A stretch of DNA of 64,000 nucleotides from Deferribacteres bacterium (GCA_020633675.1 JACKDE010000002.1:186001-250000); one strand, 5' to 3'; counted from the stretch's first letter, positions 35,407 through 43,603 are shown. The notes: a model not told the origin generated them from the letters alone. Made by a program: numbers and translations.

Positions 35407-36036
35407 CTAAAACGGAAACAGATGCAAGCCGGCTGAGATTAAAATACCACCGATGCTCGATGATTCAAGGCTGCCGCTGCCATCAATGCCCGCAGAGGTC
35501 AATTCGATCTCGATGGTAAAGAAGAGCTTGCTCGCCAGCGGATAGCCGAAACCGAAATCGAGAAAAAAACCTGTAGACGTTATTTTGTTGTCCGCCGTAT
35601 CGTTGTTTTGTGGCAGGACCTGGCTGACGCCGGAGCCGTCGATATTGAAGAAGGAGAGTCCGAAACCGAAGAAATTCATTGCGCCGCGATCCGGAACGCG
35701 AATGTAGCGCACACCGGCATTGATCCAGCGCTCATTCCAATCGAACTGCTGTTCGATGCCATTTGTGGTTGCCGTGTTGCTCTTGTTGAACTGGCGATAC
35801 TTGGCCACAATATTGTAGGTTGATGAAATCCGCCAGCTTGCATGTCCGCCATACGAAAATCCCCAGCGACTGTCGAAAGTCTGGTCGAAGCCATCGTAGG
35901 AAATTCTGAAACTCGATGCCTGCACCCCGATGGAAGTGCGCGGATTGCTGCTAGAATAGCTTCCCATCTGTCCGAACGCCAAATCAGTAGCGAATAAAAC
36001 AAACAAAACAGCTGCCATGTAACGAAAATGCTTCAC
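35407..36036 (-). CDS. outer-membrane beta-barrel protein, unknown role
   Basis: Started at the GTG at 36036, because GGAGGG is 8-13 bases upstream and the product then opens with a signal peptide (YMAAVLFVLFATDLAFGQ). The frame is open further upstream, but that part has no protein character. The 209-residue product is rich in aromatic and small residues in alternating strands (YSSSNPRTSIGVQASSF, INAGVRYIRVPD, GYPLASKLFFTIEIELTS) and ends with ISAGLHLFPF, a typical C-terminal barrel strand. It resembles small 8-stranded barrels of FCB bacteria. No specific function can be assigned. It is followed by a terminator; the gene upstream is the tiny ORF on the opposite strand. Confidence 0.7.
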   Translation of the reverse strand: MKHFRYMAAVLFVLFATDLAFGQMGSYSSSNPRTSIGVQASSFRISYDGFDQTFDSRWGFSYGGHASWRISSTYNIVAKYRQFNKSNTATTNGIEQQFDWNERWINAGVRYIRVPDRGAMNFFGFGLSFFNIDGSGVSQVLPQNNDTADNKITSTGFFLDFGFGYPLASKLFFTIEIELTSAGIDGSGSLESSSIGGILISAGLHLFPF

Positions 36037-36187
36037 GATTATTCCCTCCGTAAAAGCCGGTTTGCGCGATTCCCAACAAGCACTATTGGGAAAATTTTTG
36101 TGATTCTGATAAACCTTTTCTGTGTTGGCTTTGTCTATTAGGGCAGAACCATTCTTTACACTGATTGACCATTTCACAGGTGAAACC

Positions 36188-36262
36188 ATGATCACAGCAA
36201 TTCTCATCGTGCTGGCCCTGATCATCATTTTTTTCAAAGCCCCCTACAAATCGCTGCTGTGA
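36188..36262 (+). CDS. possible 24-residue membrane micro-protein
   Basis: The frame ATG to TGA encodes one hydrophobic helix (MITAILIVLALIIIFFKAPY, followed by KSLL). AGGTG lies 7-11 bases before the start. Its hydrophobic helix plus short basic end is the pattern of known single-pass micro-proteins and toxin-like peptides. It sits in the 350-bp gap between two minus-strand genes (the barrel-like gene and the K+ channel), so it would be transcribed separately. Chance cannot be excluded at this length. Confidence 0.4.
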   Translation: MITAILIVLALIIIFFKAPYKSLL

Positions 36263-36389
36263 ACGGCCGTTTGCCGGTTTCTCAAAAACTATTAAACCGT
36301 TCAAATGGCATTTGGTTCTTGAAATGAATGAGCACCTGGTGCGTTTTCCCTAAAGCTAACAGGACAACCTGCTGAACCAAAACGTTTAT

Positions 36390-37406
36390 CTACTGCCTTG
36401 AAAGCGCCTCCAGTTTTTCAATTTTTGCACTATCCCCCAGCATAATCATCACGTCGTTTGCCTCGATCTTGGTCGTGGACTGTGGATTGTAGGCGAAGGC
36501 ATCCTGCTTTTTCACTCCCAAAACAATCAGGCCGGTGCGCGCCGGAATCGCCAGCTCTTGCAGCGATTTGCCGGCAAATGCCGAGCCCGGCAAAACACAG
36601 AATTCTTCCAGGCGCAATCCCAGCTCATCATCTTTGGACATGACATCGAGAAAGCTGACGACCGTCGGACGCAGCACGGTTGCCGCCATACGCATGCCCT
36701 CGGTCAGGTTCGGCGAAATGACATGCGTGGCGCCTGCCTTGTACATTTTGCCGGCTGTGTGCGGATCGACAGCGCGCGCTACAATGGTTAGTTCCGGTTT
36801 GAGCGAGCGCGCTGAAATCACCACAAAAAGATTGGCCGTGTCTTCCGATAGCGCAGTGATGAGCCCGCCGGCATGTTGGATGTTGGCTTCCATCAAGGTA
36901 TCATCTTTAGTGGCATCGCCCTGCAAAATGCACAGACCTGGATGCAGCTCACGGACCTGGTCAATAACGTGCTGCCGTTCTTCCAGCACCACCAGTGATT
37001 TTTTGGTTTTCATAAACTCATTGATGACTGTTTTGCCGGTTTCGCCAGCGCCGCATAAAATCGTGTGCCCGCGCAGCTTTTCGATTTCATTTTTCATTTT
37101 TTTATCTCGATATGTAGTGAGAAACTGTTTGCGAACCAGGAAGCTGGTGACGATAGCCGAGAACATGGCGAGAATGACCAGGCCGGTCAAAATGATGACC
37201 ATCGAAAAAAGCCTGCCGCTCCAATGCAGTGGCCCGACTTCACCATAGCCCACAGTCGAAAATGAAATGAATGTCATGTAAAGTGCATCGTGCCAGCTCC
37301 AGCCCTCGATCAGCATGTAGCCAAACATGCCAATCAGCAAGAGCAAAAGCAGCGCCGTCAGAACAGCCAGGAAACTTTTCCAGCCGTAAACAGCATCATC
37401 GATCAT
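36390..37406 (-). CDS. two-helix potassium channel with RCK (TrkA-N/TrkA-C) domain
   Basis: A 338-residue channel. Two membrane helices (about 12-34 and 68-90) flank the selectivity filter TVGYG (residues 51-55). The cytoplasmic RCK domain follows: GHTILCGAGETGKTVINEF is the nucleotide-binding strand, helix and loop, and the second part (about 255-335) is the TrkA-C-like ligand-binding lobe with LGVKKQDAFAYNP. This is the architecture of MthK/Kch-type channels gated by Ca2+ or nucleotides and used in osmotic and pH balance. Its start overlaps the end of the VanZ-like gene by 11 bp, so the two are probably translated from one message. Confidence 0.93.
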   Translation of the reverse strand: MIDDAVYGWKSFLAVLTALLLLLLIGMFGYMLIEGWSWHDALYMTFISFSTVGYGEVGPLHWSGRLFSMVIILTGLVILAMFSAIVTSFLVRKQFLTTYRDKKMKNEIEKLRGHTILCGAGETGKTVINEFMKTKKSLVVLEERQHVIDQVRELHPGLCILQGDATKDDTLMEANIQHAGGLITALSEDTANLFVVISARSLKPELTIVARAVDPHTAGKMYKAGATHVISPNLTEGMRMAATVLRPTVVSFLDVMSKDDELGLRLEEFCVLPGSAFAGKSLQELAIPARTGLIVLGVKKQDAFAYNPQSTTKIEANDVMIMLGDSAKIEKLEALSRQ

Positions 37407-37800
37407 AAGGCGACTTTATTTTTGCCAAACGCATTTTTTGAAAGACCAAATAAAGCATCGTGCCGATAATTACACCGGCAATATTGCAGGCCAAATCGTT
37501 CATATCGACAGCGCGACCGGGCACGAAATACTGATAAAGTTCGTTCAGGGTGCCATAGCCGATGCCTAAAAACAGCGCCGAGAATCCTGGCAATGCCGCA
37601 AAAGCGCCCGGATGGAGATCGATAGCAAAATAGAGCAAAAATCCAAGCGGCATATAGCCCGCTGTGTGCCAAAATTTGTCGCTCACAGCCGGCGTGATGT
37701 CATCGGTGGAGAAATTCGGGATGGACGAAAGTGCAAGCAGAAGCAGGGCGTAGAGTGCCGGCAGCAGCCAGGCGTGATGTTTTTTGAACATATGGATCAT
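37396..37800 (-). CDS. VanZ-like membrane protein
   Basis: A 134-residue protein with four membrane helices and the VanZ-like signature: SDKFWHTAGYMPLGFLLYF (the conserved His near the first acidic pair) and NELYQYFVPGRAVDMNDLACN (read in two parts), where the N-E-x-x-Q and D-x-x-x-N residues are conserved. VanZ relatives affect resistance to teicoplanin or envelope stress, but the biochemical role is not known. Its stop codon lies inside the start region of the K+ channel gene. An ATG at 37800 and another two codons later are equally possible. Confidence 0.85.
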   Translation of the reverse strand: MIHMFKKHHAWLLPALYALLLLALSSIPNFSTDDITPAVSDKFWHTAGYMPLGFLLYFAIDLHPGAFAALPGFSALFLGIGYGTLNELYQYFVPGRAVDMNDLACNIAGVIIGTMLYLVFQKMRLAKIKSPYDR

Positions 37801-37838
37801 TAGTTAGCAAATAAAAATTTCGATTTCGCGAGTTCAAT

Positions 37839-39401
37839 TTAATAGGCCATCTTGGCCTCAGCCTGCAAGAGCTTAAAGGCCGGGCCAAGCGTATCGATGG
37901 TGGCGCCAGCGGTGAGCGACAACTCACCCATGCGCTCGGCAGCCAAATCTCCAGCCAGGCTGTGCACAAACATTCCGAGCAACAGCGCGTCTTCTGCGGC
38001 GATTTGTCCAGTCAGCCCGGCCAGCACACCGGTCAGCACATCGCCCATGCCGGCGGTTGCCATGCCCGGGTTGCCTGTACTGTTGACGAAAACCTGCCCG
38101 TCCGGCAAGGCTGCCACCGATGGCGCGCCCTTCAGCAGCAAATGGAGCTGGTGTTTGCGGGCGAAGTCACGCGCACGGTGCACAGGTTCGTGCGCAATCG
38201 CCTCCGCCGAAAGCCCGCTCAACCTGCTGAACTCGCCGGGGTGCGGTGTTAAAATGGTTTTGCCTGCGCGTTTCTTCAAAATGTCTGTCTCCCCGGCCAA
38301 CGCATTCAGGCCATCGGCGTCGATAACGAGCGGGCCTTCGAACTTTTCGATCAACCTAAAGACTATCTCGCGCGGCCCGTTCCCTTGGCCGAGTCCCGGA
38401 CCGGCAGCAACCACTGACGCCCATGGCAGTTTGGCTTCGACCTCCGGCCAGGCTTGTGCGGCAACCATGCCATCTTCCGAAGCCAGCGGCAGTTTCATCA
38501 CTTCATGCAGATTCACGCCAATGCTGTTTGCGATTTGAGCTGGCGCGGCCAAAACCACCAGCCCGGCTCCGGCTGCAAGCGCGGATTTGCTGCACAGTGC
38601 TGCTGCACCATCCATGCCGACGCTTCCGGCCACCACCAGCACCTGGCCGCAGCGGTTTTTAAATGCTGTGCGTGGCCGCTTCGGCAGCAAACCTGCCGCC
38701 ATGTGCTGATCGATCAAGAAGGTCTGCGCGCCGATGCTTTCGTAAGCACGGCCGGGAAAGCCAATATCCGCCACGAGCAGATGACCGCTCTGCTCCCGGC
38801 CCGGGAAAAAAGCATGGCCGATTTTGGTGGCGCCAAAGGTAACTGTTGTGTTTGCATTAACAGCATCGGGATCGCAGACGCCGGTGTCTGCATCGACTCC
38901 GGTCGGCAAATCGATGGCCACAACATGGGCGCGGCTGCGATTGACCGCTTGCGCTGCTGTGCGGAACGGCTCGCGCAGGGCCCCTTTCGCGCCGGTGCCG
39001 AGCATGGCATCGATGATCACATCCGCAGCGGCGATTGCCGGGATGGCGTGCTCGGCAAATGGCTCTACCGTATGTCCGAGATTGCTCCATATCTCAAAGT
39101 TGAGCCTGGCATCACCTTTGATTTTTTCAGGCTTGCCAAGAAGAAACACCTGACACCCGACACCAGCCTCGGCCAAATGGCGAGCCGCGACATAGCCATC
39201 TCCGCCATTGTTTCCGGGCCCGCACAGCACGACAGCGCTTGCTTTCGCCTTATCAGCGAGCACTTGCCACGCGGCATCTGCAACGGCCTTGCCCGCTCTT
39301 TCCATTAAAACGCAGCCCGGCAGTCCGAGCGTTTCGATGGTAAACCGGTCGACCTCAGCCATTTCGCTGGCGGTCAATAAGTACTTTTTGTTCGGTACCA
39401 T
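37839..39401 (-). CDS. nnr: bifunctional NAD(P)HX epimerase/dehydratase
   Basis: A 520-residue fusion that repairs hydrated NAD(P)H. The N-terminal YjeF_N domain (about 1-225) carries GNNGGDGYVAARHL and the Asp in DAMLGTGAKG, which epimerises S/R-NAD(P)HX. The C-terminal ribokinase-like domain (about 235-515) has GSVGMDGAAALCSKSALAAG, the TPHPGEFSRLSG segment and the nucleotide loop GNPGMATAGMGDVLTGVLAG, which performs the ADP-dependent dehydration. Both catalytic regions look intact. Close homologues are single-copy housekeeping genes. The start ATG at 39401 gives a short leader (MVPNKKYLLTASEMAEVDRF) in keeping with the family. Confidence 0.95.
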   Translation of the reverse strand: MVPNKKYLLTASEMAEVDRFTIETLGLPGCVLMERAGKAVADAAWQVLADKAKASAVVLCGPGNNGGDGYVAARHLAEAGVGCQVFLLGKPEKIKGDARLNFEIWSNLGHTVEPFAEHAIPAIAAADVIIDAMLGTGAKGALREPFRTAAQAVNRSRAHVVAIDLPTGVDADTGVCDPDAVNANTTVTFGATKIGHAFFPGREQSGHLLVADIGFPGRAYESIGAQTFLIDQHMAAGLLPKRPRTAFKNRCGQVLVVAGSVGMDGAAALCSKSALAAGAGLVVLAAPAQIANSIGVNLHEVMKLPLASEDGMVAAQAWPEVEAKLPWASVVAAGPGLGQGNGPREIVFRLIEKFEGPLVIDADGLNALAGETDILKKRAGKTILTPHPGEFSRLSGLSAEAIAHEPVHRARDFARKHQLHLLLKGAPSVAALPDGQVFVNSTGNPGMATAGMGDVLTGVLAGLTGQIAAEDALLLGMFVHSLAGDLAAERMGELSLTAGATIDTLGPAFKLLQAEAKMAY

Positions 39402-39649
39402 GTTTTTGCCTTAATATGTTGCCCACAGTCCACACTGTTCAGGGCGATCAGCGCCAGTTTGGTGACCTGGCGCCATTCGCGTCCAGGCACGAAAATGCAT
39501 TACGTACACCAGTGCGGTGGCTGTGGGAGCAGGCGTTTTACCAAGCGAATGAAACCCTTCATACAAATAATTATTATACAGTTATGCCTTGATAATCGCA
39601 ATGAATTTCTGCTTGCTTGTTGTCGAATTTTCATTTATTTTTAGTAGAT

Positions 39650-40258
39650 ATGAATTCGAACCTAACACACGAACAATACGTGCAAAAAAAGTCAGATGAA
39701 TCCGCGATCATCGCCAGGGCGCTGCAGGGAGATGAAAATGCCTATGCTGAAATCATGCAGCGCTACCGCAATCAGCTTTTTCATTTGATGTACAAAATGG
39801 TGCATAACCGCGAGGAGTCCGAGGACCTCGTTCAGGAAGCTTTTATGAAGGCGTTCAATGCTCTGGCTTCCTTTAATGAAGAGTTCGCGTTTTCCACCTG
39901 GCTTTATAAAATTGCCGTCAATAATTGCATTGACTACCTGCGCAAAAAGCGCCTGCAAACCTATTCCTACGATAAGCCGGTCGAGTCGAAGGATGGCGAG
40001 TTGCGGCGGGAATATCCCGACCTCGACTATATGCCGGACAAAACATTGTTGGCTACGGAGAAAACCGGCATTATCAATAAAGCGATCGAAGAATTGCCGG
40101 AAAAATATAAAACAGCCATCGTGCTGCGTCATCAGGAAGAACTCTCCTATGAAGAGATCGCTACCATTCTCAAATTGCCGCTCGGCACCGTCAAAGCTCG
40201 GATCTTCCGCGCCCGCGAAATGCTGAAGCGCAAGCTCAAAGGCAAAATCCTGCCGTAA
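39650..40258 (+). CDS. ECF RNA polymerase sigma factor (RpoE-like)
   Basis: A 202-residue sigma-70 family factor of the extracytoplasmic-function type, read from ATG at 39650; a TTG at 39617 is in frame, but the extra leader is unusual. Region 2 spans about 32-95, with the core-binding EDLVQEAFMKAF and the promoter-melting FSTWLYKIAVNNCIDYLR. Region 4 has the helix-turn-helix ELSYEEIATILKLPLGTVKARIFRARE. The N-terminal 25 residues are a little longer than usual. No anti-sigma factor with membrane helices is beside it; the next gene is a small acidic protein. Targets are unknown, but such factors usually answer envelope stress. Confidence 0.92.
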   Translation: MNSNLTHEQYVQKKSDESAIIARALQGDENAYAEIMQRYRNQLFHLMYKMVHNREESEDLVQEAFMKAFNALASFNEEFAFSTWLYKIAVNNCIDYLRKKRLQTYSYDKPVESKDGELRREYPDLDYMPDKTLLATEKTGIINKAIEELPEKYKTAIVLRHQEELSYEEIATILKLPLGTVKARIFRAREMLKRKLKGKILP

Positions 40259-40503
40259 CTTCCGTCATTTAGTTTAAGCTCGTTCATCCCGAATATCTGC
40301 ACGTTGCCCCGCCTGACGACAGCTCCTTTTCCCTTTTTTGTCATCAAAATGTAAAAAATAGCCCATTTTGTGCATTTGGCAGCGTTTGTTCTGCAAAAGT
40401 GATTCCGCATTTTGGAGTTTTGAAGCTAAAATAACGCGTGTAAATGTTCTTTAAATTTTTCACTGCTTTAGGATAATAGCAAAAGCAACATAGGAGATGC
40501 ATC

Positions 40504-40680
40504 ATGAGACTCAATATCCTATCCCAGATTATCGACGCATACCATGACTTCCAGTCGAATGATTTCGATGATTATCGCAACGATTTCGACACCAGCAATA
40601 CTGAGGTAGAGGATCCACTCGGTGGCTATGATGGAATCACAGACTACGACGTCAATAATCTGGATCCAGACACGGAATAG
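40504..40680 (+). CDS. small acidic protein of 58 residues, unknown function
   Basis: Starts at an ATG with GGAGA 7 bases upstream and reads MRLNILSQIIDAYHDFQSND, then a segment rich in Asp, Asn and Tyr (DDYRNDFD, GGYDGITDYDVNN, LDPDTE). About one residue in four is Asp or Glu and there is only one His, with no Cys. No domain is recognised; repeated D-x-[DN]-x-Y patterns could bind Ca2+ or mimic nucleic acid. It lies 245 bp after the sigma factor gene and is followed by a hairpin with a T-run (40682-40756), which supports a real small transcription unit. Confidence 0.55.
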   Translation: MRLNILSQIIDAYHDFQSNDFDDYRNDFDTSNTEVEDPLGGYDGITDYDVNNLDPDTE

Positions 40681-40681
40681 C

Positions 40682-40756
40682 GCAAAAGCGCGTCTTTGTG
40701 CACGCATATTCCAATTCCAACGGGCTGCGCAGGGATGCGCTTTTGCTCATTTTTTT
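40682..40756 (+). terminator. hairpin and T-run after the small acidic protein
   Basis: GCAAAAGCGC (40682-40691) and GCGCTTTTGC (40737-40746) form a perfect 10-bp stem enclosing 45 bases that themselves hold GC-rich self-complementary stretches (GTGCAC, CTGCGCAGGG). Seven T residues follow at 40750-40756. The long loop is unusual, so a structured RNA element with terminator function is possible. Confidence 0.6.
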
Positions 40757-40834
40757 AAAGCAGGAAAAACGGGAACTTTTGCATCGATTCAAGTCCATTC
40801 AGCCTAAGGTGTTATTCAATTTGGAGAGAATGAT

Positions 40835-40969
40835 TTAACCCAATTCGCAACCACAGGCGCCATGTCCATGCCGACCTGGCTTGCAACACCCCGCACCACA
40901 CCTCGCATTCATCCAACAAATGGCATGGTGTTTATAACAGCACTGTAACGCCTCGCCAATGCACCCCAT
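40835..40969 (-). CDS. possible cysteine-rich micro-protein (44 residues)
   Basis: An open frame on the minus strand begins at an ATG at 40969 and contains nine cysteines and four histidines in 44 residues (MGCIGEALQCCYKHHAICW, then CGAGCCKPGRHGHGACGC). Such density is typical of metal-binding peptides or cysteine-rich peptide precursors. No ribosome binding site is visible and no related gene is near, so it could be a chance frame. Confidence 0.25.
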   Translation of the reverse strand: MGCIGEALQCCYKHHAICWMNARCGAGCCKPGRHGHGACGCELG

Positions 40970-41157
40970 GAAAGTGTGTTTTAAGCTTGTATTTCAACCA
41001 TAATTTATTTATTTTCAGCTAATTTGCTTCGAATGAACGCCGAATTTTAAATCGAATCCGGTAAGATAAGCGTTGCGCCAGCCAAGGAACGATGGCATTC
41101 GATGCGAATGATCTGCAAAATCAGGACGGTTGTTGTTTTAAAATACGGACATGCAAA

Positions 41158-41631
41158 ATGAATAAGATGAGATGTTTACGCTCGCTTTTTGCGCTGTGCG
41201 CCCTGTTTCTGGCATCCACACTTTCAGCGCAAACCACCCCATCGCGTGCTGATTCCTTCACCATTCAAGCGCTCAAAGCCCAACCTGGCTCGAATTCCCT
41301 GTATGAAATTGCCTTTATCCCACGCGATACATTGGCAACCGATGCGGAAATTGTCATAAATTTTCCCGCAGCATGCGCATTATCTGAGCTTGAAATCGCC
41401 GGATCATCCGATATCAACGGCGGATTGCAATTAACGCGGGACGGCCAGCAGGTGACTGTGCGTCGCAGTGGTTTGGGTGATGCTCTGCCGCCGGGCCAAC
41501 GTGTGAGTTTGAAACTTGGCATGATTGGCAATCCGGAGGACCTGAACGCCAGCTATGCCGCCGAGGTCACCGTGCAGTCTTCAGCGCAAGCTGCTCCCAA
41601 CGCCACCCAGCGTATCGTGATCGGGTTTTGA
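41158..41631 (+). CDS. secreted protein homologous to the first domain of the giant protein
   Basis: Start at the ATG at 41158, giving 157 residues with a signal peptide (CLRSLFALCALFLASTLSAQ). The mature part has beta-strand segments such as EIVINFPAACALSELEIAG and TVRRSGLGDALPPGQRVSLK, and ends in ATQRIVIGF. It parallels the N-terminal domain of the giant protein at 43604, whose matching parts read IRFVFPANFDLSGVEIAQN, LQRDGTGTALAAGAPAILKL and TFAITAA in the same order. The shared fold is likely an Ig-like 'sodium/solute or surface-layer' domain of unknown role. It may be a stand-alone partner of the giant protein, whose gene starts 2 kb downstream. It overlaps no other gene. Confidence 0.7.
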   Translation: MNKMRCLRSLFALCALFLASTLSAQTTPSRADSFTIQALKAQPGSNSLYEIAFIPRDTLATDAEIVINFPAACALSELEIAGSSDINGGLQLTRDGQQVTVRRSGLGDALPPGQRVSLKLGMIGNPEDLNASYAAEVTVQSSAQAAPNATQRIVIGF

Positions 41632-41683
41632 TTTAGCTAATGAAGATTTAAAAGTGCATCAGTGGCAAACCGAAGTGATTCTC

Positions 41684-41753
41684 ATGCCCGAAGATGTTAT
41701 CTACCACAATCCACGCTGCAGCAAGAGCCGGTAAACGTTGAAGCTGCTGAATA
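41684..41753 (+). pseudogene. broken copy of the arsC 5' end
   Basis: Reads MPEDVIYHNPRCSKSR and stops at a TAA at 41732; beyond it, in frame, LKLL follows as in arsC. The 56 bases from about 41695 agree with the start of the intact arsC at 42251 at most positions (CACAATCCACG, TGCAGCAAGAGCCGG are identical) with third-position changes, so this is a diverged and truncated paralogue. It lies directly before the hicBA genes. Confidence 0.8.
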
Positions 41754-41807
41754 GGATGTGATCAAGGTGTTATTTATATGTTGAGTTACGATTGAAAAGG
41801 AGCCACC

Positions 41808-42011
41808 ATGAAACTAAAAGTAATTATTCATGAAGCTGAAGAAGGTGGCTATTGGGCCGAGGTTCCGTCCATCCCCGGATGCGCTACTCAAGGTGATTCC
41901 TTTGACGAATTGCTCAGTAACATTTATGAAGCTGTTGAAGGTTGCCTGTCAGTAGATGTTCAAGACATCGCTGTCTCTGGTAAAGACAGAATCATGGAGA
42001 TCGCTGTTTGA
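41808..42011 (+). CDS. hicB: HicB-family antitoxin
   Basis: A 67-residue protein with the HicB/UPF0150 fold: KLKVIIHEAEEGGYWAEVPSIPGC and the sequence ATQGDSFDELLSNIYEAVEGC that follows. HicB binds and neutralises the HicA mRNA interferase and usually represses the operon; this short form has no separate DNA-binding domain visible. Ribosome binding site AAGGAG 6 bases before the ATG. Its stop overlaps the start of hicA, so both are translated together. The order hicB-hicA is the reverse of the classical one. Confidence 0.9.
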   Translation: MKLKVIIHEAEEGGYWAEVPSIPGCATQGDSFDELLSNIYEAVEGCLSVDVQDIAVSGKDRIMEIAV

Positions 42012-42214
42012 AAGCGGTTAGCGGAAAACGATTCTGTCGCATCCTGGAATCCAAGGGGTGGCAATTGAAGCGTATCAATGGAAGCCACCACATATACGCT
42101 AAAGCCGGAAACACTGCCCGCATTTCTGTGCCTGTTCATGGCAATACGCCTTTAAAAACAGGGCTGCTGCGGCACCTGATGAAAATAGCTGAAATTGAAG
42201 AATCAGAGTTGTAA
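42008..42214 (+). CDS. hicA: HicA-family mRNA interferase toxin
   Basis: A 68-residue toxin with the double-stranded-RNA-binding-like fold: GKRFCRILESKGWQLKRING followed by SHHIY, where the GSHH motif (His27) supplies the catalytic histidine that cuts mRNA, and the typical ending GNTPLKTGLLRHLMKIAEI. The start is a TTG at 42008, overlapping the hicB stop by a few bases. In such pairs the toxin is released in stress and halts translation. The pair lies between a broken arsC fragment and intact arsC. Confidence 0.92.
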   Translation: MKAVSGKRFCRILESKGWQLKRINGSHHIYAKAGNTARISVPVHGNTPLKTGLLRHLMKIAEIEESEL

Positions 42215-42250
42215 AGCCGCATAACTTTAAAAAATTAGGCAAATTCTCCC

Positions 42251-42607
42251 ATGGCTCAAAACGTCATTTATCACAATCCACGTTGCAGCAAGAGCCGGGA
42301 AGCGCTGAAGCTGCTACAGGACAACGCCATGCCGGTGGAAATCATTGAGTATTTGAAAACACCGCCATCGGTGCATGTGCTCGATGGATTGTGCACGCTG
42401 CTTGGTCTGACGCCGCAGGAATTGCTGCGCAGCAAAGAGAACCGTTTCAAAGAACTCAGTTTGTCATTAAAAGATGCGCGTTCGCGGGAAGAGTGGCTGC
42501 AGATTTTGGCAGACAATCCGAAGCTGATCGAGCGGCCGATTGTGGTCTACAACGGCAAGGCAACGCTCGGCCGGCCACCACAACGCGTGCTGGAGTTGAA
42601 ATCATAA
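42251..42607 (+). CDS. arsC: ArsC/Spx-family arsenate reductase-like protein
   Basis: A 118-residue protein of the glutaredoxin-linked ArsC family. The N-terminal NPRCSKSREAL places the reactive Cys12, followed by the thioredoxin-like helix. The C-terminal part reads NPKLIERPIVVYNGKATLGRPP, which holds the conserved RP-x(6-8)-G-x-x-x-G-RP arrangement needed for arsenate binding. It converts arsenate to arsenite using glutathione/glutaredoxin, or is a regulatory Spx-like variant; the three arginines of true arsenate reductases are partly present. It is preceded by hicBA and followed 32 bp later by a lipoprotein gene. Confidence 0.88.
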   Translation: MAQNVIYHNPRCSKSREALKLLQDNAMPVEIIEYLKTPPSVHVLDGLCTLLGLTPQELLRSKENRFKELSLSLKDARSREEWLQILADNPKLIERPIVVYNGKATLGRPPQRVLELKS

Positions 42608-42639
42608 TAGGGCTTTCTGATGTGAAAATGGAGTCCGCA

Positions 42640-43497
42640 ATGAAAAAGATTGTCATATTGTTTACTTGGTGTGCTCTCCTGCTCAGTTGCGTACAGGAGC
42701 AAAAGCAAACGCCGCAGATGGCCGCAACCACAGATAACGGCGAGTGGTTTTTTCTGCAAAAGGAAGATTTGGCTGCCGGTACGCACCACACCCGCCATGC
42801 TGAAATTTTTGGCACCTATGTCGATGGCTATAATGATCTGGTTTTGCGCGGTATTGATAAAGTGCAGCAATCCGCGATGGACGGCGGTGGCTATTTTATC
42901 GGCCTGAAGGCCGATCCACCGGAATCACCGGTAGGTTATCCTTTGCAACTTTTTGGCAAGCCCTTGTTGGAACCGCCGCGTAGTACGAGCTATTGCAGCG
43001 GCGCAACCTATTCGGCTTTTGTCGAAATGTTGAACATGCTTTATGGCGACAGCCTGCAAGAATTGTCGGCAGATCGACTGGAGGCGCTGCGCATGCAAGA
43101 GCCGGATGGCGGACGGCGCGAAGACGAAATCAAATTTTGGGGCAAGTGGAATGATGACGGTTTTGGCAATCATTTTGCACTGGTGCAATACAGCCAAATG
43201 GGCACGACCATCAAGCCGATCCATGCACGCCCCGGTGATTTTATGAATATTTCCTGGAAAAAGGGCGGCGGGCACTCGGTGGTTTTTCTGGGCTGGTACA
43301 TCGATGAAAACGGCGGCAAAAACGTGGTGTACTGGTCCAGCCAGACCGGCACCAACGGCTTCGGCGACCAAGTTGTGCCGATTGAACGCATCAAGTCGGT
43401 TAAAATCGTGCGTCTCACCGACCCGGATGCATTGTATCGATTCGACATCGCCACGCAGGTAGATGATTCGATTCCGGGAGATGAAATCGAGCTGTAA
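42640..43497 (+). CDS. NlpC/P60-like (papain-like) lipoprotein
   Basis: Started at the ATG at 42640 (GGAG 6 bases before). The 285-residue product has a lipoprotein signal with lipobox LLLSC (Cys17). A papain-like cysteine peptidase pattern is visible: Cys119 in STSYCSGATYSAF at the start of a helix and His212 in KGGGHSVVFLGWY on a strand, with a polar residue further on. This is the order seen in NlpC/P60 and CHAP enzymes that cut cell-wall peptides. Exact substrate unknown. It is the last gene before the giant repeat protein. Confidence 0.65.
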   Translation: MKKIVILFTWCALLLSCVQEQKQTPQMAATTDNGEWFFLQKEDLAAGTHHTRHAEIFGTYVDGYNDLVLRGIDKVQQSAMDGGGYFIGLKADPPESPVGYPLQLFGKPLLEPPRSTSYCSGATYSAFVEMLNMLYGDSLQELSADRLEALRMQEPDGGRREDEIKFWGKWNDDGFGNHFALVQYSQMGTTIKPIHARPGDFMNISWKKGGGHSVVFLGWYIDENGGKNVVYWSSQTGTNGFGDQVVPIERIKSVKIVRLTDPDALYRFDIATQVDDSIPGDEIEL

Positions 43498-43603
43498 GCT
43501 GCAAACAAAAAAACTCAAGTAACTCTTTTTTGACCGTTCACAAGCAAATGCGTTCGCCATTAAAGCAATTGAATTCGGAACCTAATTACTGCAGGGATGC
43601 AAA

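Noticed and set aside
38454..39308. 284-codon plus-strand frame
   Set aside because: Antisense to the NAD(P)HX repair gene; no domain recognised.
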